Source: Paenibacillus cellulositrophicus (GTDB lineage: Bacteria > Bacillota > Bacilli > Paenibacillales > Paenibacillaceae). Taken from it: 64,000 bases of DNA. The translations under genes and the position numbers were made by a program. The DNA lies in NCBI RefSeq assembly GCF_009363095.1, contig NZ_CP045296.1, positions 310,001-374,000 of the forward strand. The letters are read 5' to 3'. How positions within the stretch are numbered: position 1 is the first letter of the stretch; each line of letters begins with the position of its first letter. The notes under the pieces were generated by a model, which saw only the letters and a program-made list of their open reading frames with translations, was not told the origin of the DNA and made no database searches. Shown one piece after another: positions 43,320 through 52,335 of the stretch.

Positions 43320-44750
43320 TTAGGTGCCGAACCAAGCCTTTTTTAAACGAAGGATACCTTCTTCCATAACCGGAAGCGGAAGGCCGGCAAAGCCCAAATA
43401 AACGACAGGAAGGGGGGCATCGGGAGGGGCAGCCCACATACTGCGGAAATCATACACCCTGACCTGCTGCTGTTCAGCCAGTTGGATCAGCTCTTGAGCG
43501 GTACCATCGCGGCGGACGCTCAGCTGAAGGTGAAGCCCCGCATGCTGACCGGTAATATGGACTTGCTCACTCAAGTGAATGCGTATCAGGTCTATCAAAT
43601 GATGATGCTTCTTGCGGTACAAGCTGCGTGTCTTCCGCAGATGTCTGTACCAGTACCCCTCCCGCATGAACCGCTCCAGCGCCCACTGTTCCAGACGCGA
43701 AGGTGCATGCAGCAGATCATGGTGGAGCTTGGATAAGTTGTGCAAGAGTGAGGGAGGAACGACCATATAATTGATGCGGAGCGCAGGCGACAATGTCTTC
43801 GAGAAGGTACCGATATAGATAACCCTGCCTTTGTTATCAAGCCCTTGAAGGGAGGGGATCGGCTTTCCTTGATACCAGAATTCTCCGTCATAGTCATCCT
43901 CGATAATATAAGCGCCCTCCGTTTCGGCCCATGCGAGCAGACGCACCCGCTGCGAATACGGCATGATGCTTCCTGTCGGGAACTGATGCGAAGGCGTGAC
44001 ATATACGGCCTGAAAAGGAACCTTTGTCAGCTCATCCACAAGCAGCCCTTGGCCGCTAACCGGGATCGGAACCGTCTCCCAGCCGTATCCGTTCAATAGG
44101 TTCTTTACGAGATCGAAACCAGGCTCTTCAAAGGCCACCCGCCGTACCCCATCCAGTAGTTTAACCAGTATGCCGATGCTGTACGACATGCCGCTGCCAA
44201 TGATGACTTGCTCCGGTGAACAGAGGACGCCTCTGGAATGAGCCAGATACTCCGAAATGGCAGCCCGCAGTCCCGGTTCGCCGCGGGAATCTCCATATTG
44301 ACCCAGCTGTGCGGCCATCGGCTGCGCGGCTTCTTTTAACATTTTGCTCCATGTCCGCAATGGAAACGAATCTCCATCCATATGGGTAGGATTAAAATCG
44401 ATCCAGTCCATGCCTTCTTCGCGTAAACACTCGTGAAATCCTGGCACGGTATGCTTAAGCTGCATACGCCGAGCCGGAGACGTTGTCACGACATTTTGTA
44501 TAAATTCAGGGTCGTCCACCACGTAAAAGCCCGACTTAGGTTTGTTGACGACATAGCCTTCGACCACCAGCATGTGATATGCGGTTTCGACAGGCGTCTT
44601 GCTGATACCGAGCTGCTGCTGAAGCGCCCGTACGGACGGCAGCCGGGTCCCAGCCGCAACTTTCCCTAAGCGGATTTGTTCGCGGATCAAATGATAAAGT
44701 TGAAGATATAACGGAGAGCCGGAATGCTCGGGTAGCAGAAGGTCAAACAT
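43320..44750 (-). CDS. MocR-type PLP-dependent transcriptional regulator (GntR + aminotransferase)
   Basis: 476 residues, the normal MocR length. The N-terminal GntR winged helix is about 10-80 (LYLQLYHLIREQIRLGKV, LPSVRALQQQLGISKTPVETAY). A complete fold-type-I aminotransferase domain follows from about 115, with the Asp of the pyridine site in YIIEDDYDGEFWYQG and the PLP lysine in IGTFSKTLSPALRINYMV. Such proteins use PLP, often with an amino compound, to switch DNA binding; PdxR and GabR are examples. No vitamin B6 or GABA gene is adjacent, so the target is unknown. Its start at 44750 has only a weak ribosome site. Confidence 0.92.
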   Translation of the reverse strand: MFDLLLPEHSGSPLYLQLYHLIREQIRLGKVAAGTRLPSVRALQQQLGISKTPVETAYHMLVVEGYVVNKPKSGFYVVDDPEFIQNVVTTSPARRMQLKHTVPGFHECLREEGMDWIDFNPTHMDGDSFPLRTWSKMLKEAAQPMAAQLGQYGDSRGEPGLRAAISEYLAHSRGVLCSPEQVIIGSGMSYSIGILVKLLDGVRRVAFEEPGFDLVKNLLNGYGWETVPIPVSGQGLLVDELTKVPFQAVYVTPSHQFPTGSIMPYSQRVRLLAWAETEGAYIIEDDYDGEFWYQGKPIPSLQGLDNKGRVIYIGTFSKTLSPALRINYMVVPPSLLHNLSKLHHDLLHAPSRLEQWALERFMREGYWYRHLRKTRSLYRKKHHHLIDLIRIHLSEQVHITGQHAGLHLQLSVRRDGTAQELIQLAEQQQVRVYDFRSMWAAPPDAPLPVVYLGFAGLPLPVMEEGILRLKKAWFGT

Positions 44751-44858
44751 GGGATACCGCCTTTGCGTAGGATTCGCTGATTCTTGTCCTCATCGTATCA
44801 CAAGAGGGTCTCGATCTGCAGCGATGGCTGCAACGCAAGTTGACGGATTTCTTGACCG

Positions 44859-46913
44859 TTATTTTGTTTGTAGATTCAGTGTATTTAGAAAAGGCTTCAG
44901 CTTGTCCACGACGTAGTGGCTGCCGCCGCGTGCATGTACATTTTCGATTAGTGCGGATATCAGGAAAGAAGATTGCTCCGCGTCGAAGGCGACCACGAAT
45001 CCGTTCTCCTCGCCCTGTTCGCCTTTTTTGGCTTTCAGCTCGGCTGTTCCGGTTTTTGCCGCCAGCTTCAGCTCGGCAGAAGACAGCGCGTGAGCGGTTC
45101 CGCCGCTTCGGCTGACGACCTGCGTCAGGGCATCTTTGACCGTTCCAGCAACCTGTGGATTAATGATTTGGATCGCTTGAGGAGATTCTTGATCTTCCTG
45201 CTGTAGAAAGAGGATAGGGGGAACAAGTTTGCCTTGCTGGGCGAAGGGTGTGAATGCGACCGCCACGTGGATCGGGGACAACAGCATTTCTCCTTGTCCA
45301 TAGGACGTATCCGCGAGCAGAACTTCCGAAGCCAGGTCGCGGTGGGAGGCGTTGGCATACTGGCTTGGCTTCAGGTTGATCATGTCCAGCCCCCAATTCT
45401 CGCCGAAGCCGAATTTGGATATGCCCTCGATAAATTTGCCGCTGCCCATTTCCAGCGCTTCTTGTGCAAAATAAATGTTGTCCGAATACACGAGGGCGTC
45501 CACCATATTTACGGAGCTGACGTCCTTCACCCGCGTGACATAGTACCCGCCCCAGCCCGCGTCTTTTTTCCAATGAAGACCGTCAATGCGGCGGGTTTTA
45601 TCCGCTTTGGTTATGCCTTCGGTCAGGCCGGCAGCGGCCGTCACCGCTTTAAACACCGAACCTGGCGCATATCGGGCCGCGAACCGGTTAAAGAAAGGAA
45701 GCTCCGGATCCTTGGAATAAGCGTCCCATTCCTGCTGTGACAGGCCGGTGACCATTTGGTTTGGGTCATACGAAGGAGTGCTGACCAGGGCCAGCAGATC
45801 ACCATGCTTCGGGTTCATCAACACTGCCGCGCCGGTATCACCGGACAGCGTACGGTACAGGTCCTGCTGAAGAGCGGAGGCGACCGTAAGGCGGATGTTC
45901 TCGCCATTTACCGCTGGCTTCTGGGCAACGATGCTTTTACGGTTCCCCTTCGCGTCAGTAATCTCGATCAATCCCCCTTTCCGTCCCCGCAGCTGCTTTT
46001 CCAGCGATTGCTCCAGCCCGGCCTTGCCAATCCAGTCCCCTGCTGCATAATAGCCGTCTTTATCGTTCTGCAAATCCTCCTGCGTCACCTGACGGACATA
46101 ACCGGTAAGGTGGGCGGCGGCCTGGCCCAGCGGATAGTACCTCACTTCCTTCGGTCTGACCGAGACGCCCGGCAGTTTCTGGGACAGATCGGCAGCGGGA
46201 ACATTGGCCATCGGAACAAAATAATTCGGTTTGACCCATTTCTGCGCCAGCTTTTTTTGGATATATTCCACTGGAAGTTTGAAGTAGGCGGCGATGCTAG
46301 CGATCGTCTGATTCGGATGGTCGCCGAGCTCGGAAGGGGTAATGCCCCATTCGTATGCGGTGCCGCGGGTGGCCAGCGGGTTCCCGTCCCGGTCCGTGAT
46401 TTCACCACGCTGAGGCGTCAATACCCGGACCCTTACTTTGTCGCCGGCGGACATCTCTGGTAGAATCAGAGAAGGATGCCACTCGATGGCCCAAACCTTA
46501 TCGTGGTCTTGTGCAACCTGAACCAGCTTCATATGGTAATCCCCATCAACATCACCGATTGGGGTATGCCAGGTGGCGGTATAGTCCATGGAATAATGAT
46601 GGTCCTCTTCAGACTGGAAGGCAGGCCCCTGCGTCACTTTAACGCCGGTAACGCCCATTCCGCTGAAGATCGATTGGTATTTCTCGACGAACTGCTCGCG
46701 GCTCATTCCCGATTGCTCAAGGGATTCAGGCGTCATGAGGTCGTAGAGCCTGTCAAATTTCATTTCTTTCAGACTGTTGAAGTAAGACTGCAGCGTCTGT
46801 TCGGGACCGGGTTCATCCCGCCCCTGAATAAACACGTATATCGCCATCCCGCTGGCAACCAGAAAAGCTAACAGCACGTATGTAAAAAATTGTTTTCGCT
46901 TTAATCGCTTCAT
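44859..46913 (-). CDS. pbpC: Class B penicillin-binding protein, PBP3/PBP2a-like (PbpC type)
   Basis: About 684 residues. An N-terminal membrane anchor (FFTYVLLAFLVASGMAIYVFI) leads to an NTF2-like MecA_N domain at about 38-150 (EQTLQSYFNSLKEMKFDRLY), a dimerisation domain with RGEITDRDGNPLA, and a transpeptidase domain. The active-site motifs are present: SVFK with Ser at about 419, SDN at about 477 and KTGTAE at about 619. It cross-links peptidoglycan at the outer membrane face. The MecA_N type includes low-affinity, beta-lactam-tolerant enzymes. There is no lipobox. ATG 46913 follows GAGGT; an upstream frame to 47090 overlaps the divergent gene. The divergent FHA-winged-helix gene may regulate it. 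Confidence 0.92.
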   Translation of the reverse strand: MKRLKRKQFFTYVLLAFLVASGMAIYVFIQGRDEPGPEQTLQSYFNSLKEMKFDRLYDLMTPESLEQSGMSREQFVEKYQSIFSGMGVTGVKVTQGPAFQSEEDHHYSMDYTATWHTPIGDVDGDYHMKLVQVAQDHDKVWAIEWHPSLILPEMSAGDKVRVRVLTPQRGEITDRDGNPLATRGTAYEWGITPSELGDHPNQTIASIAAYFKLPVEYIQKKLAQKWVKPNYFVPMANVPAADLSQKLPGVSVRPKEVRYYPLGQAAAHLTGYVRQVTQEDLQNDKDGYYAAGDWIGKAGLEQSLEKQLRGRKGGLIEITDAKGNRKSIVAQKPAVNGENIRLTVASALQQDLYRTLSGDTGAAVLMNPKHGDLLALVSTPSYDPNQMVTGLSQQEWDAYSKDPELPFFNRFAARYAPGSVFKAVTAAAGLTEGITKADKTRRIDGLHWKKDAGWGGYYVTRVKDVSSVNMVDALVYSDNIYFAQEALEMGSGKFIEGISKFGFGENWGLDMINLKPSQYANASHRDLASEVLLADTSYGQGEMLLSPIHVAVAFTPFAQQGKLVPPILFLQQEDQESPQAIQIINPQVAGTVKDALTQVVSRSGGTAHALSSAELKLAAKTGTAELKAKKGEQGEENGFVVAFDAEQSSFLISALIENVHARGGSHYVVDKLKPFLNTLNLQTK

Positions 46914-47067
46914 TGCTATAAACCTCGCTTTTGAAATATAATTCACAAGTAAACATGGAAACGGGTATAGGCTAACTATAAAATCAGCAGGGTAGGCAAA
47001 CAATGGAACAAATCTGACGAATTTATCATTGACGGGAGAAAGAGACAAAGGAAAGTGAGAGGTAGAT

Positions 47068-47763
47068 ATGCCGGACAAAATCAAAATCATGATTGATACC
47101 GCCGGCCAGAAAGGCCATGGGTCGTTTATTTATTTGGAAGAAGGAGAAACCGTGACGGTGGGTAGACATACCGGCTCGGAACAAGGGATGCTCGAGATAT
47201 ACAACCTGCTGGTATCTAAACAGCACTGCCGGATCGCGTGGACCGAAGAGGGGCTCCTAGTTGAGGACTTGGGGAGCAAGAACGGGACCGAGCTGAACGG
47301 CCAGCGTTTGAACCCCCATGAACCCGCTGCGGTGTCTCCGGGTGACCGCCTAACTCTGGTGAACGGACTGGTTGCTTTGGAGCTGGAGAAGGTCATGGAC
47401 CTGGAGGAAACGAGGGAGTATGTTTTTTCGGGGTGGCCTGAAGACGAGGTGCGCTTGAATGACGATATGCAGAGCGTTCAGATTGATGAGGAGACGGTCC
47501 CGCTATCTAAGAAGGAATACCAGCTGTTTAAGCTGATGCACAGCCGGCTGGACCATTTTGTGACCAGGGACGAAATTATGAGATATGTATGGCCCGAGCG
47601 CTGTATCGATGATACTGAGCTGGTTGGCATTGACGAGGTCAATTCACTGATTTACCGGACGAACAAGAAACTGCAAGGATATTTCGTCATCAAGTCGGTG
47701 TACAAAAAAGGCGTCTATATGAAACGGGAATATGCCGGGTCTGATTCGGCCTTATCCCGGTGA
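47068..47763 (+). CDS. FHA-domain winged-helix (OmpR-type) regulator
   Basis: 231 residues. The FHA domain is about 10-108, with the phosphothreonine-binding residues in VGRHTGS, LVSKQHCRI and DLGSKNGTELNG. An OmpR/PhoB-type winged helix at about 140-225 has LSKKEYQLFKLMHSRLDHFV, TRDEIMRYVWPE and KKGVYMKR. No receiver or kinase domain is present, so DNA binding should respond to threonine phosphorylation of itself or a partner. The combination resembles EmbR-like logic but with reversed domain order and no BTAD domain. It is divergent from the PBP gene across 154 bases. GAGAGGT precedes the ATG. Confidence 0.88.
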   Translation: MPDKIKIMIDTAGQKGHGSFIYLEEGETVTVGRHTGSEQGMLEIYNLLVSKQHCRIAWTEEGLLVEDLGSKNGTELNGQRLNPHEPAAVSPGDRLTLVNGLVALELEKVMDLEETREYVFSGWPEDEVRLNDDMQSVQIDEETVPLSKKEYQLFKLMHSRLDHFVTRDEIMRYVWPERCIDDTELVGIDEVNSLIYRTNKKLQGYFVIKSVYKKGVYMKREYAGSDSALSR

Positions 47764-47858
47764 CTCGGTCTAATCGTAATTTTAACATCCCGCCCGGAAT
47801 GTCCGAGGCGCGTTGTCGTCATTTTTATCGTTCATTGGAACGAAAATGATAAAAACAA

Positions 47859-47896
47859 ACAGCCAGCCTTCCCCTAGCGGGGAAAAGGCTGGCTGT
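47859..47896 (-). terminator. Terminator overlapping the stop of the StyA-like gene
   Basis: ACAGCCAGCCTT and AAGGCTGGCTGT form a 12-bp stem, extended inside by CCCC/GGGG. On the minus strand GTTTGTTTTT follows. The TAG stop codon (47874-47876) is at the loop. It may also stop the FHA gene weakly. Confidence 0.85.
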
Positions 47897-49064
47897 TGTG
47901 TTGTTCAAAGAAGCTGCGGTACGCTTGCGTCGGATCTTCAAACCAATGGGCTATGCGGTCCGCCGTATTCTGGTCAGCTGCCGCTTGCATCAGAAGCTCG
48001 GCAATATGTCCCGGCAGCGGTTGGGTCATGGCATTGGTCCATTCGGTCACGGCCTTGATATAAGGCTGCGTCCGGTTCCAATATTCGCTGCCGATAGACT
48101 CGTCCCAATCGGCATCCGCATGGGCCAGCAGCGTCTCGTACAACTGCTCGGCAGCGTACGAGGCTGTATTGCAGCCCTGCCCGGTGATCGGGTCGGCAAG
48201 GAATACGCTGTCTCCGCATCCAAGGATAAGCGTGCCATTATGCATGACATACGGGCGGTGAACCGCAGGAGTGACGGCCGTGAGCAGATATGCGTTGTCG
48301 TCAATCAGCGCGAATTTGGCCGAATCGATCCGCCCGGCAATCTCCGGGAGGTGTTCCTCCACAATGCCAAGCATCCGCTCCGCAAAAGCATCCGGCCCCT
48401 TAGCGCCGACAAAAGCATCCAGTGCTCCGCCCGGAACCGCTTCAATAAACAGTATTGTGGCCCGTCCGTTTGATGTAACGGCAGGAATCTCGAACATTTC
48501 ACCGGTGCCGGGCATCACCGTAATGGAAATGCCTTCGGGCTCAACGGGACGTATACCGGAAAAATAACCGACGATGCATTTCCGCTGCGGCGTCTGGAAG
48601 GGCGTCAGGCTCTCATCGACGGGAAATGAGGCGACCGGTCCCGATTTGCCGGCTGCGTCGATGAGCAGGTCGAATGAGGCGGCAAGTGCATCCAGATCAC
48701 CAGCCGCAATGCGTCCATGCCGGAACCGAACGCCATCCTTGGACAAATCCTCCATGGCGTCCGCAAACCGGATACGCTGATCGGTGGAAGTGGCGATGCC
48801 CGTCAACTGCCCGGTAAACAGCTTTTGTCCGCCGAGTTGAAAGTGAATGGTCCGGATTTGCGGCGCATCGCTGTTCGCGGGCATGTGCACGCGCCGCTCG
48901 CGCGCAAGTGTCGGCTGGAAATGAACCTGGGTCGAACGGACTCTCCCGCTGCGGACCTCATCAGGTTCTTCATGATGAAGCACGGTGACGTCAAAATCGT
49001 CCTTCAGCGCATAGGCAAGCTGCAGCCCGGCCGTTCCGCTTCCGATAATGCCGATTGTTCTCAT
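47874..49064 (-). CDS. StyA-like FAD-dependent monooxygenase
   Basis: 396 residues. The FAD-binding motif GIIGSGTAGLQLAYALKDDF is at 4-23, then a DLLIDAAGKSGP segment and the C-terminal GCGDSVFLADPITGQGCNTASY, the styrene/indole monooxygenase pattern. StyA enzymes receive reduced FAD from a separate reductase (StyB) and epoxidise aryl alkenes or oxidise indole. No StyB-like gene is within the window near it. It follows the P450 gene by 85 bases on the same strand, suggesting a two-oxygenase operon. The ATG at 49064 has GGAGGAGATCACTC upstream. Confidence 0.85.
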   Translation of the reverse strand: MRTIGIIGSGTAGLQLAYALKDDFDVTVLHHEEPDEVRSGRVRSTQVHFQPTLARERRVHMPANSDAPQIRTIHFQLGGQKLFTGQLTGIATSTDQRIRFADAMEDLSKDGVRFRHGRIAAGDLDALAASFDLLIDAAGKSGPVASFPVDESLTPFQTPQRKCIVGYFSGIRPVEPEGISITVMPGTGEMFEIPAVTSNGRATILFIEAVPGGALDAFVGAKGPDAFAERMLGIVEEHLPEIAGRIDSAKFALIDDNAYLLTAVTPAVHRPYVMHNGTLILGCGDSVFLADPITGQGCNTASYAAEQLYETLLAHADADWDESIGSEYWNRTQPYIKAVTEWTNAMTQPLPGHIAELLMQAAADQNTADRIAHWFEDPTQAYRSFFEQHNSQPFPR

Positions 49065-49149
49065 GAGTGATCTCCTCCTTGATCTTGGGGACTATTTAAA
49101 AAGCATACCTTCGAGCCCGGATGGACCAACAGGGAACAATTGACTAATT

Positions 49150-50340
49150 TTAGCTCAGGCGAAGCGGGATTTCTTTCACCCCGCGCACGATCATGCCGGG
49201 TCTCCATTCCAGATCCCCGATCTCTCCTTCAAGCGCAAAGTCGGGAAAACGCCGCAGCAGCGTGTTGACCGCAATCTCTCCCTCCAAGCGGGCGAGCGGG
49301 GCGCCAAGGCACAGGTGTATCCCTTTGCCAAACGCCAGATGCGGGCTTTTGCCGCGGGTAATGTCAAACAGGTCCGGGTCCTCAAACTGGGCCGGATCCC
49401 GGTTGGCTGCATCGAGCGCGACGATCACGAGGTCGCCCCGCTGGAATGGCTGGCCCCTGAATTCCAAATCCTCGGACGCCCAGCGGGAGGTGCTGAATTC
49501 CACAGGGCCGTTGTACCGGAGCATTTCCTCGATGGCTCCCTGGATGAGTTCCGGCCGGTCCTGAAGGAGCTTGCGCTGCTCCGGATATTCGAGCAGGGCC
49601 AGCACGCCGTTGCCAATCAAATTGACCGTCGTCTCATGACCGGCGATGATCATTAGCGTGACCACCCCGTACAGCTCTTCCTCCGTTAACCGGTCCCCTT
49701 GGTTTTCCGCGATCACCAGCTCGCTGATCATGTCGTCACCTGGCTGCTGACGGACCTTCGCGAACCATTCTTTTAGATATGCGATAAATTCGTTCATGTG
49801 ACGGGTGACATCCTCGCCCATTTTCTGATTCGAGGCTTCAATAATAGAGTTCGACCACACCCGAAACTTGTCCTGATCCTCCGTGGGCACGCCCAAAATT
49901 TCACTGATGACGATGATCGGCAGCGGAAATGCGTAATCGTCAATGAGGTTCAGATGATCCTTGCCGGAGACCGCATCCAGAAGCCTGTCCGCAATCTCCT
50001 GGATATGATCCCGCATGCTTTCGATTCGCTGGGGCGTGAAGCCCTTTTGCACCAGACCGCGAAGACGTTTGTGATCCGGCGGGTCGGAGAACAGCATGTT
50101 TTTGGAGAACACGCTTGGATGCTCCTGCCCGACGAATTTGGTCATGTCCTTGATGAACCTCGGATCTTTCAGCACGGCCGCCGCATCCTCGTAGGTGCTG
50201 ATGAGCCAGCCGGTTTGCCCGTTCGGAAGCATGACTTTCACAACGGGATCGCTTTGACGCAGTTTCTCGTACACGGGGTAAGGGTTGCGGGTAAAGTCGC
50301 TTGTAAACAACGCATTTTTCGGAGTTTCACTTGCATTCAT
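49150..50340 (-). CDS. Cytochrome P450 (CYP107-like)
   Basis: About 396 residues. The I-helix IIAGHETTVNLIGNG, the ExxR motif EEMLRYNGP and the haem loop FGKGIHLCLGAPLAR with the axial cysteine near 345 are all intact, a pattern shared with bacterial CYP107 enzymes of macrolide or fatty-acid oxidation (PksS/BioI-like). ATG 50340 is used because AGGAG lies ten bases upstream; an ATG at 50412 would add 24 residues. It is distinct in sequence from the P450 at 16603. It is the first gene of the unit with the StyA-like monooxygenase. Redox partners are not in the window. Confidence 0.92.
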   Translation of the reverse strand: MNASETPKNALFTSDFTRNPYPVYEKLRQSDPVVKVMLPNGQTGWLISTYEDAAAVLKDPRFIKDMTKFVGQEHPSVFSKNMLFSDPPDHKRLRGLVQKGFTPQRIESMRDHIQEIADRLLDAVSGKDHLNLIDDYAFPLPIIVISEILGVPTEDQDKFRVWSNSIIEASNQKMGEDVTRHMNEFIAYLKEWFAKVRQQPGDDMISELVIAENQGDRLTEEELYGVVTLMIIAGHETTVNLIGNGVLALLEYPEQRKLLQDRPELIQGAIEEMLRYNGPVEFSTSRWASEDLEFRGQPFQRGDLVIVALDAANRDPAQFEDPDLFDITRGKSPHLAFGKGIHLCLGAPLARLEGEIAVNTLLRRFPDFALEGEIGDLEWRPGMIVRGVKEIPLRLS

Positions 50341-50651
50341 AGACACTGTACTCCTCTCGAAAAAATGATAGATTGCTCTTTCATTATAAAAGAATGTGGG
50401 AACGATATCCAAAAAGCGCGTTCTAGCCTCTCTATCAACCTATGCAGCCCTTCCCGCAATATTTCGGATAACAACATCAAAACGGTAGTTTTCGGTAATG
50501 TTTACCGTTTTTGTTCATTCCATTGGAGAAATCGTCATCTGCAGCAAGAAAAAAGAGAATCGTTTTGTATTTTCTGCTCATATCCGATGGAATGCTGCTT
50601 CGATAGTCTTAAAGGGCAAGATTCACCACATATCAAATGGAGGTTGTAGGC
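50341..50651. other. 311-base intergenic region between P450 and the ABC locus
   Basis: No gene is supported. The main structure is the overlapping hairpin set at 50479-50512, listed separately; otherwise the sequence shows nothing recognisable apart from GGAGGTTG before the next start. Confidence 0.5.
50479..50512 (+). promoter_or_regulatory. Alternative hairpins with T run in the ABC-operon leader
   Basis: AAAACGGTA (50479-50487) or CGGTAA (50493-50498) can each pair with the same right arm, TTACCG/TACCGTTTT (50502-50511), and TTTTT follows. The second is a terminator-like stem with a 3-base loop. It lies about 140 bases before the binding-protein gene with no same-strand gene ahead. Confidence 0.45.
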
Positions 50652-52277
50652 ATGAAAAAAATCGCAGCTGCGGGTTTGATCATCGCAATGCTGGGCAGTG
50701 TGCTGGCGGGCTGTTCATCCGGCGGCAAGAGCGGCGAAGATGCGGCAAAGGGGGCAAGTCCGGGAGGAGCGGCCGAATCGGCGACCTATCCATTAAAAAC
50801 CGATGAGAAGCTGTCCTACTGGGGCGAGATCAACGGGAACCTGGTCGGAATCAAGGCGACGCATGATGAAATTCCTTTCTTTCAAAAATGGCAGGAAAAA
50901 ACCGGGGTACCGCTCAAATTCACCGCTCCGCCGACCGGTCAAGTTAAGGAAGCCTTCAACGTCATGCTGGCCTCGGGGGATTTGCCGGATATGATCGAAT
51001 ACAACTTTATCGGCGATTTTCCCGGCGGACCGGAAAAGGCGATCAAGGACGGTTACATTTTGAAGCTGAACGATCTGATCGACAAGTACGCTCCAAACCT
51101 GAAAAAGTACCTTCAGGAGCATCCCGACATCGACAAGATGGTCAAAACGGACAGCGGCAGCTATTACGCGTTCCCGTTCATCCGGGGCGACGAATACCTG
51201 CGCGTATTCCAGGGGCCAATTATCCGGAAAGACTGGCTGGACGAGCTTGGTCTGCCGGTGCCGGAAACGATCGATGAATGGACGGCGACACTGAGAGCCT
51301 TCAAGGAGAAAAAAGGGGCGGCCGCACCGTTTTCGGTAGTGAGCAAGCCGCGCTTTTTCAATGAATCCGGCAACGGCGCTTTTATTGGTGCCTTCGGTGT
51401 GAACCGCGGATTTTATCAGGAAGACGGGAAGGTCAAATTCGGCCCCGCCGAACCTGGTTTTAAAGAGTATTTGAAACTGTTCCATGACTGGTATAAGGAA
51501 GGCTTGATCGACAAAAACATCGCGACGGCCGACACGAAGGCAGTCGACGGCAACATGGCATCCGGCGCTACTGGGGCCACGATCGGCAACGCCGGAGGAG
51601 GCATCGGCAAATGGCAGCCGCTCGTTGAGGCAAACGATCCGAAAGCCGTGCTTGTTGCGGCACCTTATCCGGTGCTGAACAAAGGGGACAAGCCCAAATT
51701 CGGGCAGCTGAACCAGGCCTACGCGTCCGAAGGAACGGTAGCGGTCACAACCGCAGCCAAAGATCCAGCGCTCGCGGTGCGCATGCTGGATTACGGGTAC
51801 AGCGAGGAAGGACATATGTTCTTCAACTTCGGTGAGGAAGGCGTCAGCTACAACATGGAGAACGGCTATCCGAAATTCACCGATCTCTTGATGAAAAATC
51901 CGGACAAGCTCGCTCCCGCCCAAGCGATCTCCCTGTATGCGCGCAGTAGCTATAACGGGCCGTTCGTACAGGATAAGCGTTATGCGGAGCAGTTCTTTGC
52001 GCTCCAGACGCAGCGCGATGCGGTGGAGGTTTGGAAAAACACCGATGCGGCGAAGTATAACCTGCCATCCATTACGCCGACGCCGGATGAAAGCTCCGAG
52101 TATGCCACCATCATGAACGATATCAACACGCTGGTGGATGAAATGACGATCAAGATCATTCTCGGCTCCGAGCCGGTCGATCAATATGACAGTTATGTCG
52201 CCAAGATGAAGTCGCTGGGACTGGACCGGGCGATCGAAATTCAAACGGCGGCGCTGCAGCGTTACAACAGCCGGTAA
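50652..52277 (+). CDS. ABC transporter substrate-binding lipoprotein, LplA/YtcQ-like, copy 1
   Basis: About 541 residues. A lipoprotein signal ends with VLAGC and is followed by a Gly/Ser-rich linker. The mature part is a large type-2 oligosaccharide-binding protein with LASGDLPDMIEYNFIGDFPGG, GPIIRKDWLDELGLPVPETID and MLDYGYSEEGHMFFNFGEEG, as in LplA/YtcQ of Bacillales. It captures an oligosaccharide outside the membrane for the two permeases encoded next. ATG 50652 follows GGAGGTTG. A hairpin at 52289 separates it from the permease gene. Its close paralogue is at 57937. The GH88 enzyme nearby suggests an unsaturated uronic-acid oligosaccharide as ligand. Confidence 0.92.
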   Translation: MKKIAAAGLIIAMLGSVLAGCSSGGKSGEDAAKGASPGGAAESATYPLKTDEKLSYWGEINGNLVGIKATHDEIPFFQKWQEKTGVPLKFTAPPTGQVKEAFNVMLASGDLPDMIEYNFIGDFPGGPEKAIKDGYILKLNDLIDKYAPNLKKYLQEHPDIDKMVKTDSGSYYAFPFIRGDEYLRVFQGPIIRKDWLDELGLPVPETIDEWTATLRAFKEKKGAAAPFSVVSKPRFFNESGNGAFIGAFGVNRGFYQEDGKVKFGPAEPGFKEYLKLFHDWYKEGLIDKNIATADTKAVDGNMASGATGATIGNAGGGIGKWQPLVEANDPKAVLVAAPYPVLNKGDKPKFGQLNQAYASEGTVAVTTAAKDPALAVRMLDYGYSEEGHMFFNFGEEGVSYNMENGYPKFTDLLMKNPDKLAPAQAISLYARSSYNGPFVQDKRYAEQFFALQTQRDAVEVWKNTDAAKYNLPSITPTPDESSEYATIMNDINTLVDEMTIKIILGSEPVDQYDSYVAKMKSLGLDRAIEIQTAALQRYNSR

Positions 52278-52288
52278 GCACAAAGGAA

Positions 52289-52308
52289 GGGGAGGGCCTG
52301 CTCTCCCC
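52289..52308 (+). promoter_or_regulatory. Intercistronic hairpin after the binding-protein gene
   Basis: GGGGAG and CTCCCC form a stem with an 8-base loop and no T run. This is the usual position for a stem that stabilises the upstream message and so raises binding protein over permease. Confidence 0.5.
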
Positions 52309-52335
52309 CTAATATAATCGAGGTGAACTTCAGGC

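Noticed and set aside
47822..47855. AT-rich inverted repeat TTTTTATC...GATAAAAA after the FHA gene
   Set aside because: Weak stem of A-T pairs with a long loop; not convincing as a terminator.
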